DNA from: Rhodococcus aetherivorans
Lineage (GTDB): Bacteria > Actinomycetota > Actinomycetes > Mycobacteriales > Mycobacteriaceae
Assembly (NCBI RefSeq): GCF_011058165.1
Contig: NZ_JAALEG010000006.1
Coordinates: 1-64,000, forward strand
Direction: 5' to 3'
Length of the DNA: 64,000 nucleotides
Below are positions 1 through 9,012 of this stretch, piece after piece (within the stretch, counting starts at the first letter, position 1; each line of letters begins with the position of its first letter). A program made the position numbers and the translations under genes. Under the pieces are notes generated by a model. The model did not search any database, was not told where the DNA came from, and saw only the letters and a list, made by a program, of their open reading frames with translations.

Positions 1-156
1 TGCTCTTTCGTCGAGTCGAGTTGGTAGCTCTCTCGAAGAATCACGCGGTGACCGTCTTTCGTTCGGTTACGACACGCCGGTCATCGGGATCCGATCCGGC
101 TCGTACACCATCCTGATGGACGCAACCCCCGCGCCCCCCGCCATCTGCGAACCCGC

Positions 157-297
157 ATGGGGCCCCAAGACACGTACGTTCGGCAGCACTGGAAGAGCGA
201 TGCCAGCCCTGCAGATCTGGCGAACCGGTTGTCGAAGCATTCCCAGTTGGCCGACATCATCGGCGAGTTGCAGCGCGGCACCGACGCGGCCGGCTGA
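157..297 (+). CDS. possible 46-aa fragment or small protein
   Basis: A short frame from ATG to TGA has strongly GC-biased third positions and a protein-like composition, reading ...DTYVRQHWKSDASPADL... then ...SQLADIIGELQRGTDAAG. The same frame stays open upstream to about position 51 without a start codon, so this may be the 3' remnant of a longer gene rather than a true small gene. No family is recognised and no clear ribosome binding site precedes the ATG. From 298 to 572 I see nothing convincing on either strand. Confidence 0.3.
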   Translation: MGPQDTYVRQHWKSDASPADLANRLSKHSQLADIIGELQRGTDAAG

Positions 298-572
298 CGA
301 CCGCATTGTTTCGAGGGCAGCGGGCCTGCGGATAGGCGACCGAGCAGGCTACCCCCGCAATGCGCTCCCGTACCAGCGCTCACGTACCAGGCGGAGGTCC
401 TCCCCGTGCCCGCCCCACTCTGGCGTGCAAGGCGCAGAATCTGCTCGGCGCGATCGATCCCCGGGGGGTGCCCGGCACAGGGTTTACGGTGCGGCGACAC
501 GACTCGCTAAGCAGAACAGCGCCGGGTCGATTCCACCTGTGGTCCCGGGCGGTGGCACCCGGACGGGGATGA

Positions 573-1088
573 TCACCGGTCCGGGTGGGCGTTCTCCAGC
601 ACCTGCTCGATGTGCGGCGGTGTCGCCGTCCAGGCCGCGAGGTCCTGCTGCCAACGCTTGCGGACGCTTACCCCGTACTCGGGGGCGCTCTTGAGCCCGA
701 CGTAGTCGCGGCTGACCAGGGGTGGGTGCGGATCGGACCACTCGGTGGCCGGGATCAGGAACAGGTGCGGCTCGTCGTCGGTGTCGAACACCACCAAGGC
801 CAACACCACCCATGACTCGAGCGGGAATGTCGCCTTACGCATGAAGACGTACCCGCTGGTGACCCGGATGGCTTTGACCTGGACCATCACGTGGCGACCC
901 CGGGCGACGTCCACGACCAGGTCCACCCCTCGGTCATCGGCCAGCGGCCGGTAGACCTGATACCCCAACAGGGCGATCCGGGCGGCGACGAACAATTCGG
1001 CGGCCGCCCCTCTGGCGAGGGAGCTCGGTGCCCGCCCACCCAACTGGACCGGTTCCGTGCCAGCTACATCGTCATTGGTCATACGCAC
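573..1088 (-). CDS. PD-(D/E)XK nuclease-like protein
   Basis: This 171-aa protein has the signature of the PD-(D/E)XK nuclease fold. A helix (residues about 25-43) with a conserved-looking Glu (GAAAELFVAARIALLGY) leads into GVDLVVDV and then MVQVKA, the D...(E/Q)xK active-site arrangement seen in DUF4365-like and group-I-intron-associated nucleases. The C-terminal half has no recognised domain. It probably cleaves or binds DNA, but no substrate can be read from sequence. It is transcribed divergently from the DUF262/DUF1524 nuclease gene, with 375 bases between them, which suggests a shared defence or mobile-element context. The start could be Met1 or Met3. No membrane segment or signal peptide is seen. 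Confidence 0.65.
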   Translation of the reverse strand: MRMTNDDVAGTEPVQLGGRAPSSLARGAAAELFVAARIALLGYQVYRPLADDRGVDLVVDVARGRHVMVQVKAIRVTSGYVFMRKATFPLESWVVLALVVFDTDDEPHLFLIPATEWSDPHPPLVSRDYVGLKSAPEYGVSVRKRWQQDLAAWTATPPHIEQVLENAHPDR

Positions 1089-1463
1089 CAGTGTCGCGGT
1101 TGCAGAGAAGGCCCTGGCAAGGTGGAGCCGTACCCACCTGCACGGATTCTCCTCAAGCTTTCGGCTATCGAACGGTGAGCACCCATCTCGGCCCTTTCCG
1201 CGTGGGAACAGTCGACGACGGTGCCGTCGTTGAGGCCGAACCGGGTAAATTTCCCGCGGTGGGCCGAGACCGCGGACCGGCTCAGCACCGCATCGACGAG
1301 GCGGTGAAGCACACCGACCCTCTCTGCCGCCGTTCCCCTACGTTCCCAGCAGGTCCGAACCCATCACTGGGCTCGTCGTTGAGGTCTCAGAGCGGCGTAG
1401 CGCTGTACCGGGAACGTGTGATCATGAAGTGGGCAGATGGGGTGATGATGCAGGAGGAGAACC
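1089..1463. other. divergent intergenic region, no confident gene
   Basis: This 375-base stretch separates two divergent genes and must hold both promoters. A 77-codon minus-strand frame (1079-1312) is partly protein-like (SAVSAHRGKFTRFGLNDG) with GC-rich third positions, but it overlaps the start of the nuclease gene and resembles nothing I know. It could be a decayed gene. The only clear site is the AGGAGGA ribosome binding sequence at 1452-1458 for the downstream gene. Confidence 0.4.
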
Positions 1464-3581
1464 GTGGAAGCGCATCCGCGCCGACTGAAGACGGTGTTTC
1501 GCAGCGATGTGCGCTTGGTGGTGCCCCTGTTTCAGCGTCCGTACGTCTGGGACGAAGACGGACAATGGGCTCCGCTGTGGGAGGACGTGATCACCACCTT
1601 CGACCGGCGTGAAGAGCGTGAAGAGGACGAGATCGCGCCCCACTTTCTCGGCGCCATCGTGCTCGAACAGAAACGTGGCGCCCTGGGCAGCCTCGAAGTC
1701 CGCGAGGTCATCGACGGACAACAACGGTTGACCACCCTGCAGATCCTCATCGCTGCGCTCCGCGACGCCTACCGTGCCCTCGGCGTCAAAACACGCCTGC
1801 TGAGCCGTCTGACCAAGACCCTGGTAAACGACGCGGACTACGTCGACAGTCCCGACGAAGAGTTCAAACTGTGGCCGACCAACCGTGACCGCAGCGCCTA
1901 CACCGCTGTCATGCGAGGTGACTACCGCGACAGCACCCAAGATCCGGCCCTGCCCCGCATCGCGGCCGCATATGTCTTCTTCCGCGAACAGATCGACGCC
2001 TTCCTTGTTCGAAGCGATGAAGACGAGTCCGAGACCATCCTGGACGGTCTCGCCGAGGTGCTGCTCGAACACCTCGAAGTGGTCGTGATCGATCTCGGGG
2101 TCGACGACAATGCACAGGTCATCTTCGAAACCCTCAACGCACGAGGGACAGCGCTTCGAGCCTCCGACCTGATCAAGAACGCGTTGTTTCGGACGCTGCA
2201 GGACAGTGGCCGGCCCGTGGACATGTTGTACGAGAAGTACTGGGAACCGTTGGAGCTGCCGCAGTGGCAGACCGAGGTGCGTCTCGGGCGGCTCCGTCGT
2301 CCACGGCTGGATATCTACGTGGGGTTCTTCCTCACCGTGCTGCTGCATCGGGAAGTCCAATCCCATCAGCTGTTCACTGCCGCCCGTGCCTACTTCGGCA
2401 GCGACGCCGACCGGGCCGAGGACTTCCTGACCGAGCTCGCTCGCTACGCCCGGATCTACGACCAACTCGACACCGGACACATCGGCACCGATGCCGAACA
2501 GGGGTGCCTCACCCGACTCGAGATCGCCGACACCCAGACGATCACCCCGGTCCTGTTGTGGTTGTTCGCCCATACCGACGGTGCCGATCGGCAACGCGCC
2601 CTCACGCTCCTGGAGGCGTATGTGGTGCGCCGCGCCATCTGCCGGCTCACCTCGAAAAACTACAACCGATTGTTCCTCGAACTCCTGCGGCGCCTGTCCG
2701 CCTCCGAGGGGCCCGCCAGCGGGGTGATCGAGCAGTTCCTGACGTCCCAGGATTCGGAATCGGGCCTGTGGCCGAGCGACAGCGATCTGCGGGACGCGCT
2801 GCGCAGCCTTCCTCTGTACCGGCTGTTCAAACGGGACCGGCTGCAGCGCTTGCTGCTGGCGTTCGAACAGCACCTCACCACCGACCGCACCGAGCCGATA
2901 CCCCCCAGCTCGAAACTGTCGGTCGAGCACCTGATGCCCCGCAGCTGGCACGAGCACTGGGCGCTGCCCGCGGATCCGGCGGGAGCCGAGGACGAGGAAG
3001 AGCGCCGCAACACCCTGCTCGACACGATCGGCAACCTCACGCTGATCACCGGGAAACTCAACTCCAGCCTGTCGAACGCAGCATGGAGCAAAAAACGCGA
3101 GCATCTGCTCGCACACTCGGCCCTGACGCTCAACAGATCACTGCCGACAGACTGGACCACCACCTGGATCGAACGCCGCTCCGCGATGCTGGCGCACGCA
3201 GCGACCTCGATCTGGCCCCGGCCCGCCGGGCATGGCGACTCACCTCGGCGCGTCACCGAGGCAGAGCGAGACCTCATGCCGGATCGCGGCCGGGGCCCTG
3301 ACCACCCACCGCAGCGGGATTCGACACGTACCGCCGCGCCATCGACGCGCCGTGACATCGGCCAGCACATCGTCAATGCGTTCGCCGACCTCGAAGTAGG
3401 CGACTTCCTGACCATCGGTGAGATCCGCAAGACGCCTTCCCCGCAGTACCCGGTCCACGACCTTCCCTCCGCGGGGGCGATCAGTGCACGACTGTTCCCT
3501 GGCAACGGCGGTCGCACCACAGTGCCCGGCGTCGTCGGCGTAATCGCCGGCGGTCGACGAGGAGCCCGTAAGACGGGCTGA
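1464..3581 (+). CDS. DUF262/DUF1524 modification-dependent nuclease (GmrSD/SspE-like)
   Basis: This 705-aa protein has the two-domain layout of GmrSD, BrxU and SspE type restriction proteins. The N-terminal DUF262 domain carries QRPYVW (residues 24-29) and the nucleotide-binding DGQQR motif (84-88). The DUF1524 domain carries the HNH-type motif EHLMPRSW (about 487-494) followed by GNLTLI and a basic N...KK stretch. Family members use NTP binding by DUF262 to control DNA cleavage by DUF1524, acting on modified phage DNA or on DNA lacking a host phosphorothioate mark. A third region (about 630-705, ending GRRGARKTG) resembles a small nucleic-acid-binding add-on. The GTG start is chosen because AGGAGGA lies 5 bases upstream. 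No methylase or dnd/ssp genes are nearby, so it probably acts as a stand-alone type IV system. Confidence 0.85.
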   Translation: MEAHPRRLKTVFRSDVRLVVPLFQRPYVWDEDGQWAPLWEDVITTFDRREEREEDEIAPHFLGAIVLEQKRGALGSLEVREVIDGQQRLTTLQILIAALRDAYRALGVKTRLLSRLTKTLVNDADYVDSPDEEFKLWPTNRDRSAYTAVMRGDYRDSTQDPALPRIAAAYVFFREQIDAFLVRSDEDESETILDGLAEVLLEHLEVVVIDLGVDDNAQVIFETLNARGTALRASDLIKNALFRTLQDSGRPVDMLYEKYWEPLELPQWQTEVRLGRLRRPRLDIYVGFFLTVLLHREVQSHQLFTAARAYFGSDADRAEDFLTELARYARIYDQLDTGHIGTDAEQGCLTRLEIADTQTITPVLLWLFAHTDGADRQRALTLLEAYVVRRAICRLTSKNYNRLFLELLRRLSASEGPASGVIEQFLTSQDSESGLWPSDSDLRDALRSLPLYRLFKRDRLQRLLLAFEQHLTTDRTEPIPPSSKLSVEHLMPRSWHEHWALPADPAGAEDEEERRNTLLDTIGNLTLITGKLNSSLSNAAWSKKREHLLAHSALTLNRSLPTDWTTTWIERRSAMLAHAATSIWPRPAGHGDSPRRVTEAERDLMPDRGRGPDHPPQRDSTRTAAPSTRRDIGQHIVNAFADLEVGDFLTIGEIRKTPSPQYPVHDLPSAGAISARLFPGNGGRTTVPGVVGVIAGGRRGARKTG

Positions 3582-3709
3582 ACACTCCCGGGGTTCCGTA
3601 GCACTCGCCGAAAATCCAACAAACTTCGGAATTGTGCCTGTTCAGTTCATGTTAGGAGGACCGTCGAGACAGGGAGGACGATCTCACCGGTGGTTCTACG
3701 ATCGTTCCC

Positions 3710-4344
3710 GTGTCGATCCCGCCCGGCAGCTCCGACCCACTCGCGGACACCTCCGACGTCCCGCCCGAGGGCAAGGCCGGCATCCTCGCCTGCGCCACCG
3801 CCGCGATCGACGCGGGCGACCTCGACCAGGCCCGGCACGTGCTGCGCACCGAGTACCCGGTCACCCCGGCGGCGAAGACGGCGCGCCGGTACACCGAGCG
3901 GCAGAGCCTGCACATCTTCTACCGCGACGGATTCCTCGACCGCTATTCGGGGACGAAGCTGGTGGCATCCCGGGCGCCCTCCGGGCGTTGTCGCTGCTCG
4001 TGCCGACGGAATTCCCCTTCGATCCGCACTGGGCGATGTCGCAGTCCCACATCGCGTTCTGGGAGCTGTTCCCCACCCTCGATCATCCGGTGCCGGTCGC
4101 CCGGGGCGGCGCCGACGAGGAGTCGAACTGGGTGAGCACCTCGATGCTGCACAATTCCGCCAAGGCGAACGGGACGCTCGACGAACTCGGCTGGACCCTC
4201 GTACCGCCCGGGGACCACACCCGATGGGACGGTCTGACCGGATGGTTCGTCGAGCACCTGCGCACCCACCCCGAGATGCTGACCGACCCGTACCTCGCGC
4301 GGTGGTTCCGGGCGAGTGCAGAGATCCGCTCCGAGCTGCCCTGA
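3710..4344 (+). pseudogene. HNH endonuclease, frameshifted
   Basis: Two overlapping frames together make one protein. The first (3710 to about 3966) reads MSIPPGSSDPLAD... and ends ...HIFYRDGFLDRYSGTKLV. The second (about 3967-4344) continues with PGALRALSLLVPTEFPFDP, then LDHPVPVARGG, SNWV and HNSAKAN, and ends at the TGA at 4342-4344. The join at 3962-3967 needs one missing base or two extra bases. The second part contains the H...N...N/K pattern of a beta-beta-alpha metal HNH nuclease, so the intact protein would be a roughly 210-aa DNA endonuclease. The GTG at 3710 has no strong ribosome binding site. It is either a genuine pseudogene, a sequencing error or, less likely, programmed frameshifting. 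The in-frame continuation of part one is a nonsense-like Arg/Ser-rich tail, which argues against functional translation. Confidence 0.75.
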
Positions 4345-4514
4345 TACCTCCCCGTTCGCAGCTTCGTCGACGGGTACAGAACCCCTGGTGCCGCTCACGA
4401 TTTCCCCGGGACACGGTCTCGGCGCACCACATCCTCTGCACGGTGTGACGTCACAGCGGTACGGCACGATGACCTCAGTGGTCTGTCGGGGCAGTGAGAA
4501 CCGAGGAAGTAAGG

Positions 4515-5795
4515 ATGTGGAACGTGAGCGCGGTGCAACAGTTCGAATCGGAGGAGCCCGAGCGCGACGAGGCGACGACCCCCTCACCCGAGGCGGACCT
4601 GATGGTCATTGCCGACGAGTTCGGGACCGCCGTCGTCGGCACCGGCGACGCGATCGAGCAGTTCTGCCGCCAGTGGGACACCCCGCTCGCGACCGTGACG
4701 ACCGCACCGAACGACACCCTGGCCCGAATGAGCGCGGAACTGTTCTCCACCAGAACCGTCTCGACGGCCTATGCGATCGGCACAGCGATGCAACGCCAAT
4801 TCGCCGCCAAGGCCACCGCGGGCACCACCGTCACCTTCCACCGGATGGTGCGCGATGCCGGCACCGGCAAGATCCTCTCCCACGCCCGGATCGCTCCGCC
4901 GCCGGCCGCGGCGGCGTTCGGCCCGGCCGCGGCGGCCTTGGCAGGCCTCGAGATGGCGATCGCGGCGCAGTTCGACCGGATCGACGAGCACCTCGATCGC
5001 ATCGAGGACTCCGTCGATGAGATCCTGCGGCTGGCGTCCGCGCAACGGCTCGGCGACGTCTACGGCCACCACCGGCTGCTCACCCGCCGGGTACAGGCTC
5101 TCACGGACGGCGCTGCGTTGACCGCCACCGACTGGTCCTCGATCGCCGCGCTCGGGGCGGACCTCGAGGTCGGGGTCGAACGTCTGCGGTTCCACGCCCA
5201 GAAGCTGCTGGACGCGCTCGACGACAAGGCCTCCCCCGGTACGCGGGCTGATCAGCTCGCCGACGTGCTGCGCAAGGGTCGACTGCTCGAGACGTTGCAG
5301 TTGCTCATCGTGGCCCAACAGTCGCTGTTCCTGTGGCAGCGGCTGCGTCTGGTGCAGGTGCAGACCATCGAACCGCAGCATCTGCCGCAGACCATCGTTA
5401 GCGCCCGGGCGACCCTGTCCGACCAGTACACCGCCGATACCGACCTCGCCGCCCGGCTGCGACAGGTCCTTGACCACCACGCGGTCCTGAGTCCCGGCGA
5501 AGCGCATCACAAGCTGGCCGGCCGCGCCTTGACCAAACACCGCGACGGATTGGCGGCGATGGTCGAGGCGTTCATCGCGGCCCGGAACCTGCAGGTCGAG
5601 CAGTGGACCGGTGCCCGCCACGCCACCCTGGGCGAGGCCTGGTCCGCAGCGCGCACCCGCACCGGAGCCGCGGTCACCGCTGGCCGGCGCCGACTCGCCC
5701 GCGGCGCCGGCGCCGTGGCCACCTGGGTGGAACCGAAACAGCCACCCGGTAGCGACGACACCGACCCGGCCCCGGCCGCTGAGCGAGAGCAGTGA
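4515..5795 (+). CDS. unassigned helical protein with central hydrophobic stretch
   Basis: I do not recognise this 426-aa protein. It has an acidic N-terminus and a mixed region (about 25-115). A very Ala-rich hydrophobic stretch follows (PPPAAAAFGPAAAALAG), then a predicted coiled coil with a heptad-like run (FDRIDEHLDRIEDSVDEIL). The rest is long amphipathic helices, with a Pro/Asp-rich acidic tail. A hydrophobic stretch flanked by long helices is reminiscent of helical membrane-active proteins, but that is inference only. ATG 4515 is preferred over the GTG at 4494 because a GGAAG sequence lies just upstream. Its stop overlaps the GTG start of the next gene (GTGA), so the two are almost certainly co-translated. 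Location between restriction-type genes and integrases suggests an accessory, possibly defensive, role. Confidence 0.6.
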   Translation: MWNVSAVQQFESEEPERDEATTPSPEADLMVIADEFGTAVVGTGDAIEQFCRQWDTPLATVTTAPNDTLARMSAELFSTRTVSTAYAIGTAMQRQFAAKATAGTTVTFHRMVRDAGTGKILSHARIAPPPAAAAFGPAAAALAGLEMAIAAQFDRIDEHLDRIEDSVDEILRLASAQRLGDVYGHHRLLTRRVQALTDGAALTATDWSSIAALGADLEVGVERLRFHAQKLLDALDDKASPGTRADQLADVLRKGRLLETLQLLIVAQQSLFLWQRLRLVQVQTIEPQHLPQTIVSARATLSDQYTADTDLAARLRQVLDHHAVLSPGEAHHKLAGRALTKHRDGLAAMVEAFIAARNLQVEQWTGARHATLGEAWSAARTRTGAAVTAGRRRLARGAGAVATWVEPKQPPGSDDTDPAPAAEREQ

Positions 5796-6460
5796 CCCGC
5801 ACCGGGGACGATGCGGGGGCCACCGTGTTGGTGCTCGCCGGGCGCAGCCTCGACATCGATACCGCCGTCGCGAAGGCCCATGCCTATCCGAAGGTGACCG
5901 TGGCCCGCTACGACATGCCCGGGCCCGGACCGGGCGACGCGATCACCGCCGACGACATCGCCCGCACCCACAAGGTGCGGTCCCGGATCAGTCACGCCCA
6001 ACGCGACTGGTTCCTCCGTACCGCCGTCGATGCGCCGTGGGCGGCGGTGCCCGGCGAGGCGCGGCTGGTCGACGCCGACCCGAACGTCACCGGCGGACTC
6101 TACGACGGTGCCGAAGCGCTCTACGAGTATTTCCGCACCGCCGCTCCGAGACAGGTGGGAGTGGCCAAGATCAGCAAGGTGCTGCACCTCAAACGCCCGG
6201 GCTTGTTCCCCATCCTCGACTCGAAGGTCATGGCGTGCTACCGGCCCCAGGCTCGGGTGGCAGCTACCCGATACCCCCACCGCGGGCGACGAGCGATGTT
6301 CTGGGCGGCCATCCGCGACGACCTGTGCGCCAACCTTGACAGCGGTGCCCTCCCGCTGTTCCGCCGCTGCTTGGCGCAGTCCGAGAGCGAACAGGTACGC
6401 CGGATCGCGACCCTGACCGACGTGCGTCTGCTCGACCTGCTGACCTGGGCCATCGCCTGA
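5792..6460 (+). CDS. DUF6308-like protein
   Basis: This 222-aa protein resembles the DUF6308 family of actinobacteria. It has a Y(D/x)xPxPxxGDxIT segment near residue 40 (YDMPGPGPGDAIT) and a helix-hairpin-helix-like stretch near residues 125-145 (VGVAKISKVLHLKRPGLFPI), followed by the conserved-looking LDSKVMACY. The hairpin-like motif suggests DNA or nucleic-acid contact, but the family has no assigned biochemical role that I know of. The start codon GTG overlaps the TGA of the upstream 426-aa gene, a layout typical of partners made in fixed ratio. The pair could form a two-gene accessory module. No signal peptide or membrane segment is evident. Confidence 0.6.
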   Translation: MTRTGDDAGATVLVLAGRSLDIDTAVAKAHAYPKVTVARYDMPGPGPGDAITADDIARTHKVRSRISHAQRDWFLRTAVDAPWAAVPGEARLVDADPNVTGGLYDGAEALYEYFRTAAPRQVGVAKISKVLHLKRPGLFPILDSKVMACYRPQARVAATRYPHRGRRAMFWAAIRDDLCANLDSGALPLFRRCLAQSESEQVRRIATLTDVRLLDLLTWAIA

Positions 6461-6948
6461 AGCCCTGCGTGGGCATCACTTCAGCGACACGCTCGCGGGG
6501 CAACGTCCAGCACTCCGACACCTCGCGCGCTCATCGCGCCCAACATCGGCTGTCCGTCGTTTTTACTGGCCGATATTGCGCTCTTACGTCAACCACAGTC
6601 CTTCCATCGGTGCAGGTCGAGCACACCACGAATGACCTGAACCGATGGTTCGCGTCCGCGCCGGTAACCACGCTGACCGGTGCCCGGAAACCCACTCATC
6701 GCGAAAACGACGGTCCCTGGAAGACTGCCGGGGACCGTCCTCAACCCGCCAGGGAATCACTCATCTGTCGGGGAACGCGTTTCGTGTTTGTCACTGGTGT
6801 CTGCTTACATCTGAGCAAGTACTTCGGGGAGTACGTCTCGAAAACAAGGCAGTCGCAGGTGGATGTCGGATCGCCCAGAGCAGCATTGCTCTGGGCGCAG
6901 ACGGCTTCTCCGCGCGACAGAAACATGACACTGATAGAGGACACGACT
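6461..6948. other. 488-base intergenic region with hairpins
   Basis: No gene is seen. The stretch is less GC-rich than its surroundings and contains two inverted repeats. One is imperfect, at 6710-6720 and 6728-6738. The other is perfect (see 6872-6897). It probably holds the terminator of the DUF6308-like gene and the promoter and leader of the downstream membrane protein gene. Confidence 0.5.
6872..6897 (+). promoter_or_regulatory. leader hairpin upstream of membrane protein gene
   Basis: A perfect 11-bp stem (CGCCCAGAGCA with its complement) closes on a GCAT tetraloop and ends 51 bases before the ATG at 6949. There is no T-run after it, so it may be an mRNA leader structure rather than a simple terminator. 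Confidence 0.45.
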
Positions 6949-7749
6949 ATGAACCTGCCGCCGTCAGATTACGCCGCCTACCCCCCGAATCCTGAGCAGC
7001 GGGTGAAGCAGAAGAACACCGTCGGCTTGATTGCTGTCATCACGGCAGTGATCGGCTTCGTCTTTGCCTGTATTCCCGGTGCTCTCATCGTCGGGTGGAT
7101 TCTGCTCCCGATCGCTTTCATCCTCGGCATCGTGGGCCTATTCCAATCCGGCAAGGCCAAAGGCACAAGCATCGCTGCAGTCATCATCGCGATCGTGGGC
7201 ACCATTGTCGGTTTCATCGTCTTCTTCACCGTGGTCACAGATGCTGTTGACGAAGCGTTCGGCGGATCGGACCTATCGGTAGCCGAATCCAATTCCGGCG
7301 ATAGCCCCGTGACAAGCGGCGACAGCCAAGACGCCCCCGGCAGCCGGGACAACCCCCTTCCCATCGGCGCGACGGTCGTCAACGACGAGTGGAACATCGT
7401 CCTTGGTACTCCACGCGAGGCCGGTGATGAGGTCAGCGCCGAAAACCCGTTCAACGATCCTCCGGCGCCGGGAATGGAATTTTGGATCGTGCCGGTCACG
7501 GCAACCTATACCGGTGATGACACCGGACTCGCCTGGACCGATCTGACGATCAAGTTCGTCGGCTCGGACAACAAGACGTACAGCGACAGCTGCGGCGTGA
7601 TCCCCGATAACCTCAATGACGTGGACGAGGTCTATCCCGGTGGTATCGCGGAGGGGAACACCTGCATTGCTGTTCCGGCCGGAGCCGACGGATTGTGGTC
7701 GGTATCTGCAGGTTTCACAGGTAAGCCCAGCTTCTTCTCCACCAGCTAG
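6949..7749 (+). CDS. two-TM membrane protein with extracytoplasmic DUF4352-like domain
   Basis: This 266-aa protein has a short Pro-rich cytoplasmic N-terminus. Two hydrophobic segments follow (about residues 24-65 with a DUF4190-like pattern, and 75-100), then a Ser/Gly/Asp-rich linker. The C-terminal beta-rich domain (about 135-266) contains two cysteines and resembles DUF4352, an extracellular immunoglobulin-like fold found in actinobacterial lipoproteins and membrane proteins. The ligand is unknown. ATG 6949 is chosen because AGAGG lies 8 bases upstream and the preceding codons are not coding-like. The codon use has more A and T in third positions than the housekeeping genes to the right, consistent with acquired DNA. 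The gene follows a long structured leader. Confidence 0.65.
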   Translation: MNLPPSDYAAYPPNPEQRVKQKNTVGLIAVITAVIGFVFACIPGALIVGWILLPIAFILGIVGLFQSGKAKGTSIAAVIIAIVGTIVGFIVFFTVVTDAVDEAFGGSDLSVAESNSGDSPVTSGDSQDAPGSRDNPLPIGATVVNDEWNIVLGTPREAGDEVSAENPFNDPPAPGMEFWIVPVTATYTGDDTGLAWTDLTIKFVGSDNKTYSDSCGVIPDNLNDVDEVYPGGIAEGNTCIAVPAGADGLWSVSAGFTGKPSFFSTS

Positions 7750-7991
7750 ACGATATGGAGTGACGCCCGAATTGTCGTGAGCTCGCTCCCGTTGGGCCGG
7801 GCGTCCCTCGGTCCGGTGAAGGGTTCGCCCGGCGCGAGACCGATGTCAATGTCGTTCATGCTCGCTGCGCTGCGCGTGCTCCACGTTGACATCGCCGCCG
7901 GTGCCGGGCGGGTCGGCGGTGATCGAGGGACGCCCCCGGCGGTGGAGACCGCTCTTGCGGGCCGGGGCCTCACGCAGAGGCAACCGAACGA

Positions 7992-9011
7992 TCACAGCGC
8001 ATCGAGCACGGTGAGCAGTTCATCGAGCAGGGCGTCGGCGCGGGCGTCGATGTCGTCGAAGACGTTGGTGAGACCGTCGAGGCTGTCGCGAGCCTGGCGG
8101 CGGGCGGCAACTCCCCGTTCGTAGTAGTGCGGATCGAGGTCGATTTCGGTGTCGAGCCGGACGTTCGGGTCATCGTCCCGGTCTCTCTGTTTGCGCAGGG
8201 GCAGCGGCGCACGCGCCCGCGCCCGGCCGGACAGGTGGTCGCGGACCAGCGACGCGAGGGACTGCGCGGTCATCGGTTGCGGCATCAGCGGCAGGTGGCC
8301 CCAGCGGTCGATCGGGGCCAGCAGGGGTTGCCGGGCCTGCCGGTCGGTGAGCGCGACCTGGTCCACCGCGACCGGGTCGGTCAGGTGCTGGGCGAGCAGG
8401 TCGGTGTTCGGGTACGCGTCGAGGAACGTCAGGATCTCGGCCCACCTGCGGTACACCCCCACCGCCGGACTCTCGTCGGTGCCGGACTCCGGTGCCAGGC
8501 AGAACCGTTCGTCGCCCTCGGTGGTGGCGACGAGGGTGCCGGCGTCGAGGCGGATGTCGCCGCGGCGCAACCGGGCCAGCTGCGCGAACGGCATCCCGGT
8601 CGCCGCGAGCACGAGGACCAGCGCGTCGCGGCGGCCGAACACCCCGCTCGGCCAGCCGGTGGTGGGCAGCTCCGCGGCCTTGTGCAGCAGGAGCGGGGTG
8701 AGTCGGTCGAGCCGGGCGGCGCGGGCGGCATCCAGCCGGCGGCGGACGGTCTCGCTGCGGCCCGGCGACGGGTGGCCGCGGCGGGTGTGGACGGTGTTGA
8801 TCGCCGACACCCGCCGCCGCTGGGTGGCGGGTGCGGCGGGATGCTCGCGCAGGAACAGCGCAAGCGCCTCGGGATCGGCGGGCAGCGGGCGTTGGTCGGT
8901 GGCAGTGCACCAGTCGGCGAACAACGCCCAGTCGTGCCGATACCGCGCCGGGATCCGCAGGCCCACTGCCGTTTCCGCAGAATCACCAAGTCGCTCGGTC
9001 GAAATGCTCAC
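7992..9011 (-). CDS. tyrosine-recombinase-like protein lacking catalytic residues
   Basis: This 339-aa protein has the layout of a phage-type integrase: an N-terminal SAM-like core-binding region (about 20-110, DWALFADWCTATDQRPLP) and a catalytic-domain-like half (LVLVLAATGMPFAQLARLRRGDI). However, the position equivalent to the first catalytic Arg reads PFAQL instead of FRRSEL. No HxxR...H...Y block occurs near the C-terminus, which instead is basic then acidic and helical. It is probably a catalytically dead relative that binds DNA or partners the active enzyme. Its GTG start (9011) follows the stop of the upstream integrase by one base, so the two are co-expressed. It could also be a regulatory or directionality subunit; that is inference. 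Confidence 0.6.
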   Translation of the reverse strand: MSISTERLGDSAETAVGLRIPARYRHDWALFADWCTATDQRPLPADPEALALFLREHPAAPATQRRRVSAINTVHTRRGHPSPGRSETVRRRLDAARAARLDRLTPLLLHKAAELPTTGWPSGVFGRRDALVLVLAATGMPFAQLARLRRGDIRLDAGTLVATTEGDERFCLAPESGTDESPAVGVYRRWAEILTFLDAYPNTDLLAQHLTDPVAVDQVALTDRQARQPLLAPIDRWGHLPLMPQPMTAQSLASLVRDHLSGRARARAPLPLRKQRDRDDDPNVRLDTEIDLDPHYYERGVAARRQARDSLDGLTNVFDDIDARADALLDELLTVLDAL

Positions 9012-9012
9012 G

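Noticed and set aside
1079-1312. 77-codon minus-strand frame with protein-like stretch.
   Set aside because: Overlaps the start of the nuclease gene, no ribosome binding site and no recognisable family; left as part of the intergenic region.
4515-5795. Calling the 426-aa protein an alpha-pore-forming toxin.
   Set aside because: The hydrophobic stretch and long helices are suggestive, but no toxin family motif is visible; kept as a hypothesis only.
7746-7991. Small frames on both strands between the membrane protein and recombinase genes.
   Set aside because: Neither strand shows a ribosome binding site or coherent protein sequence.
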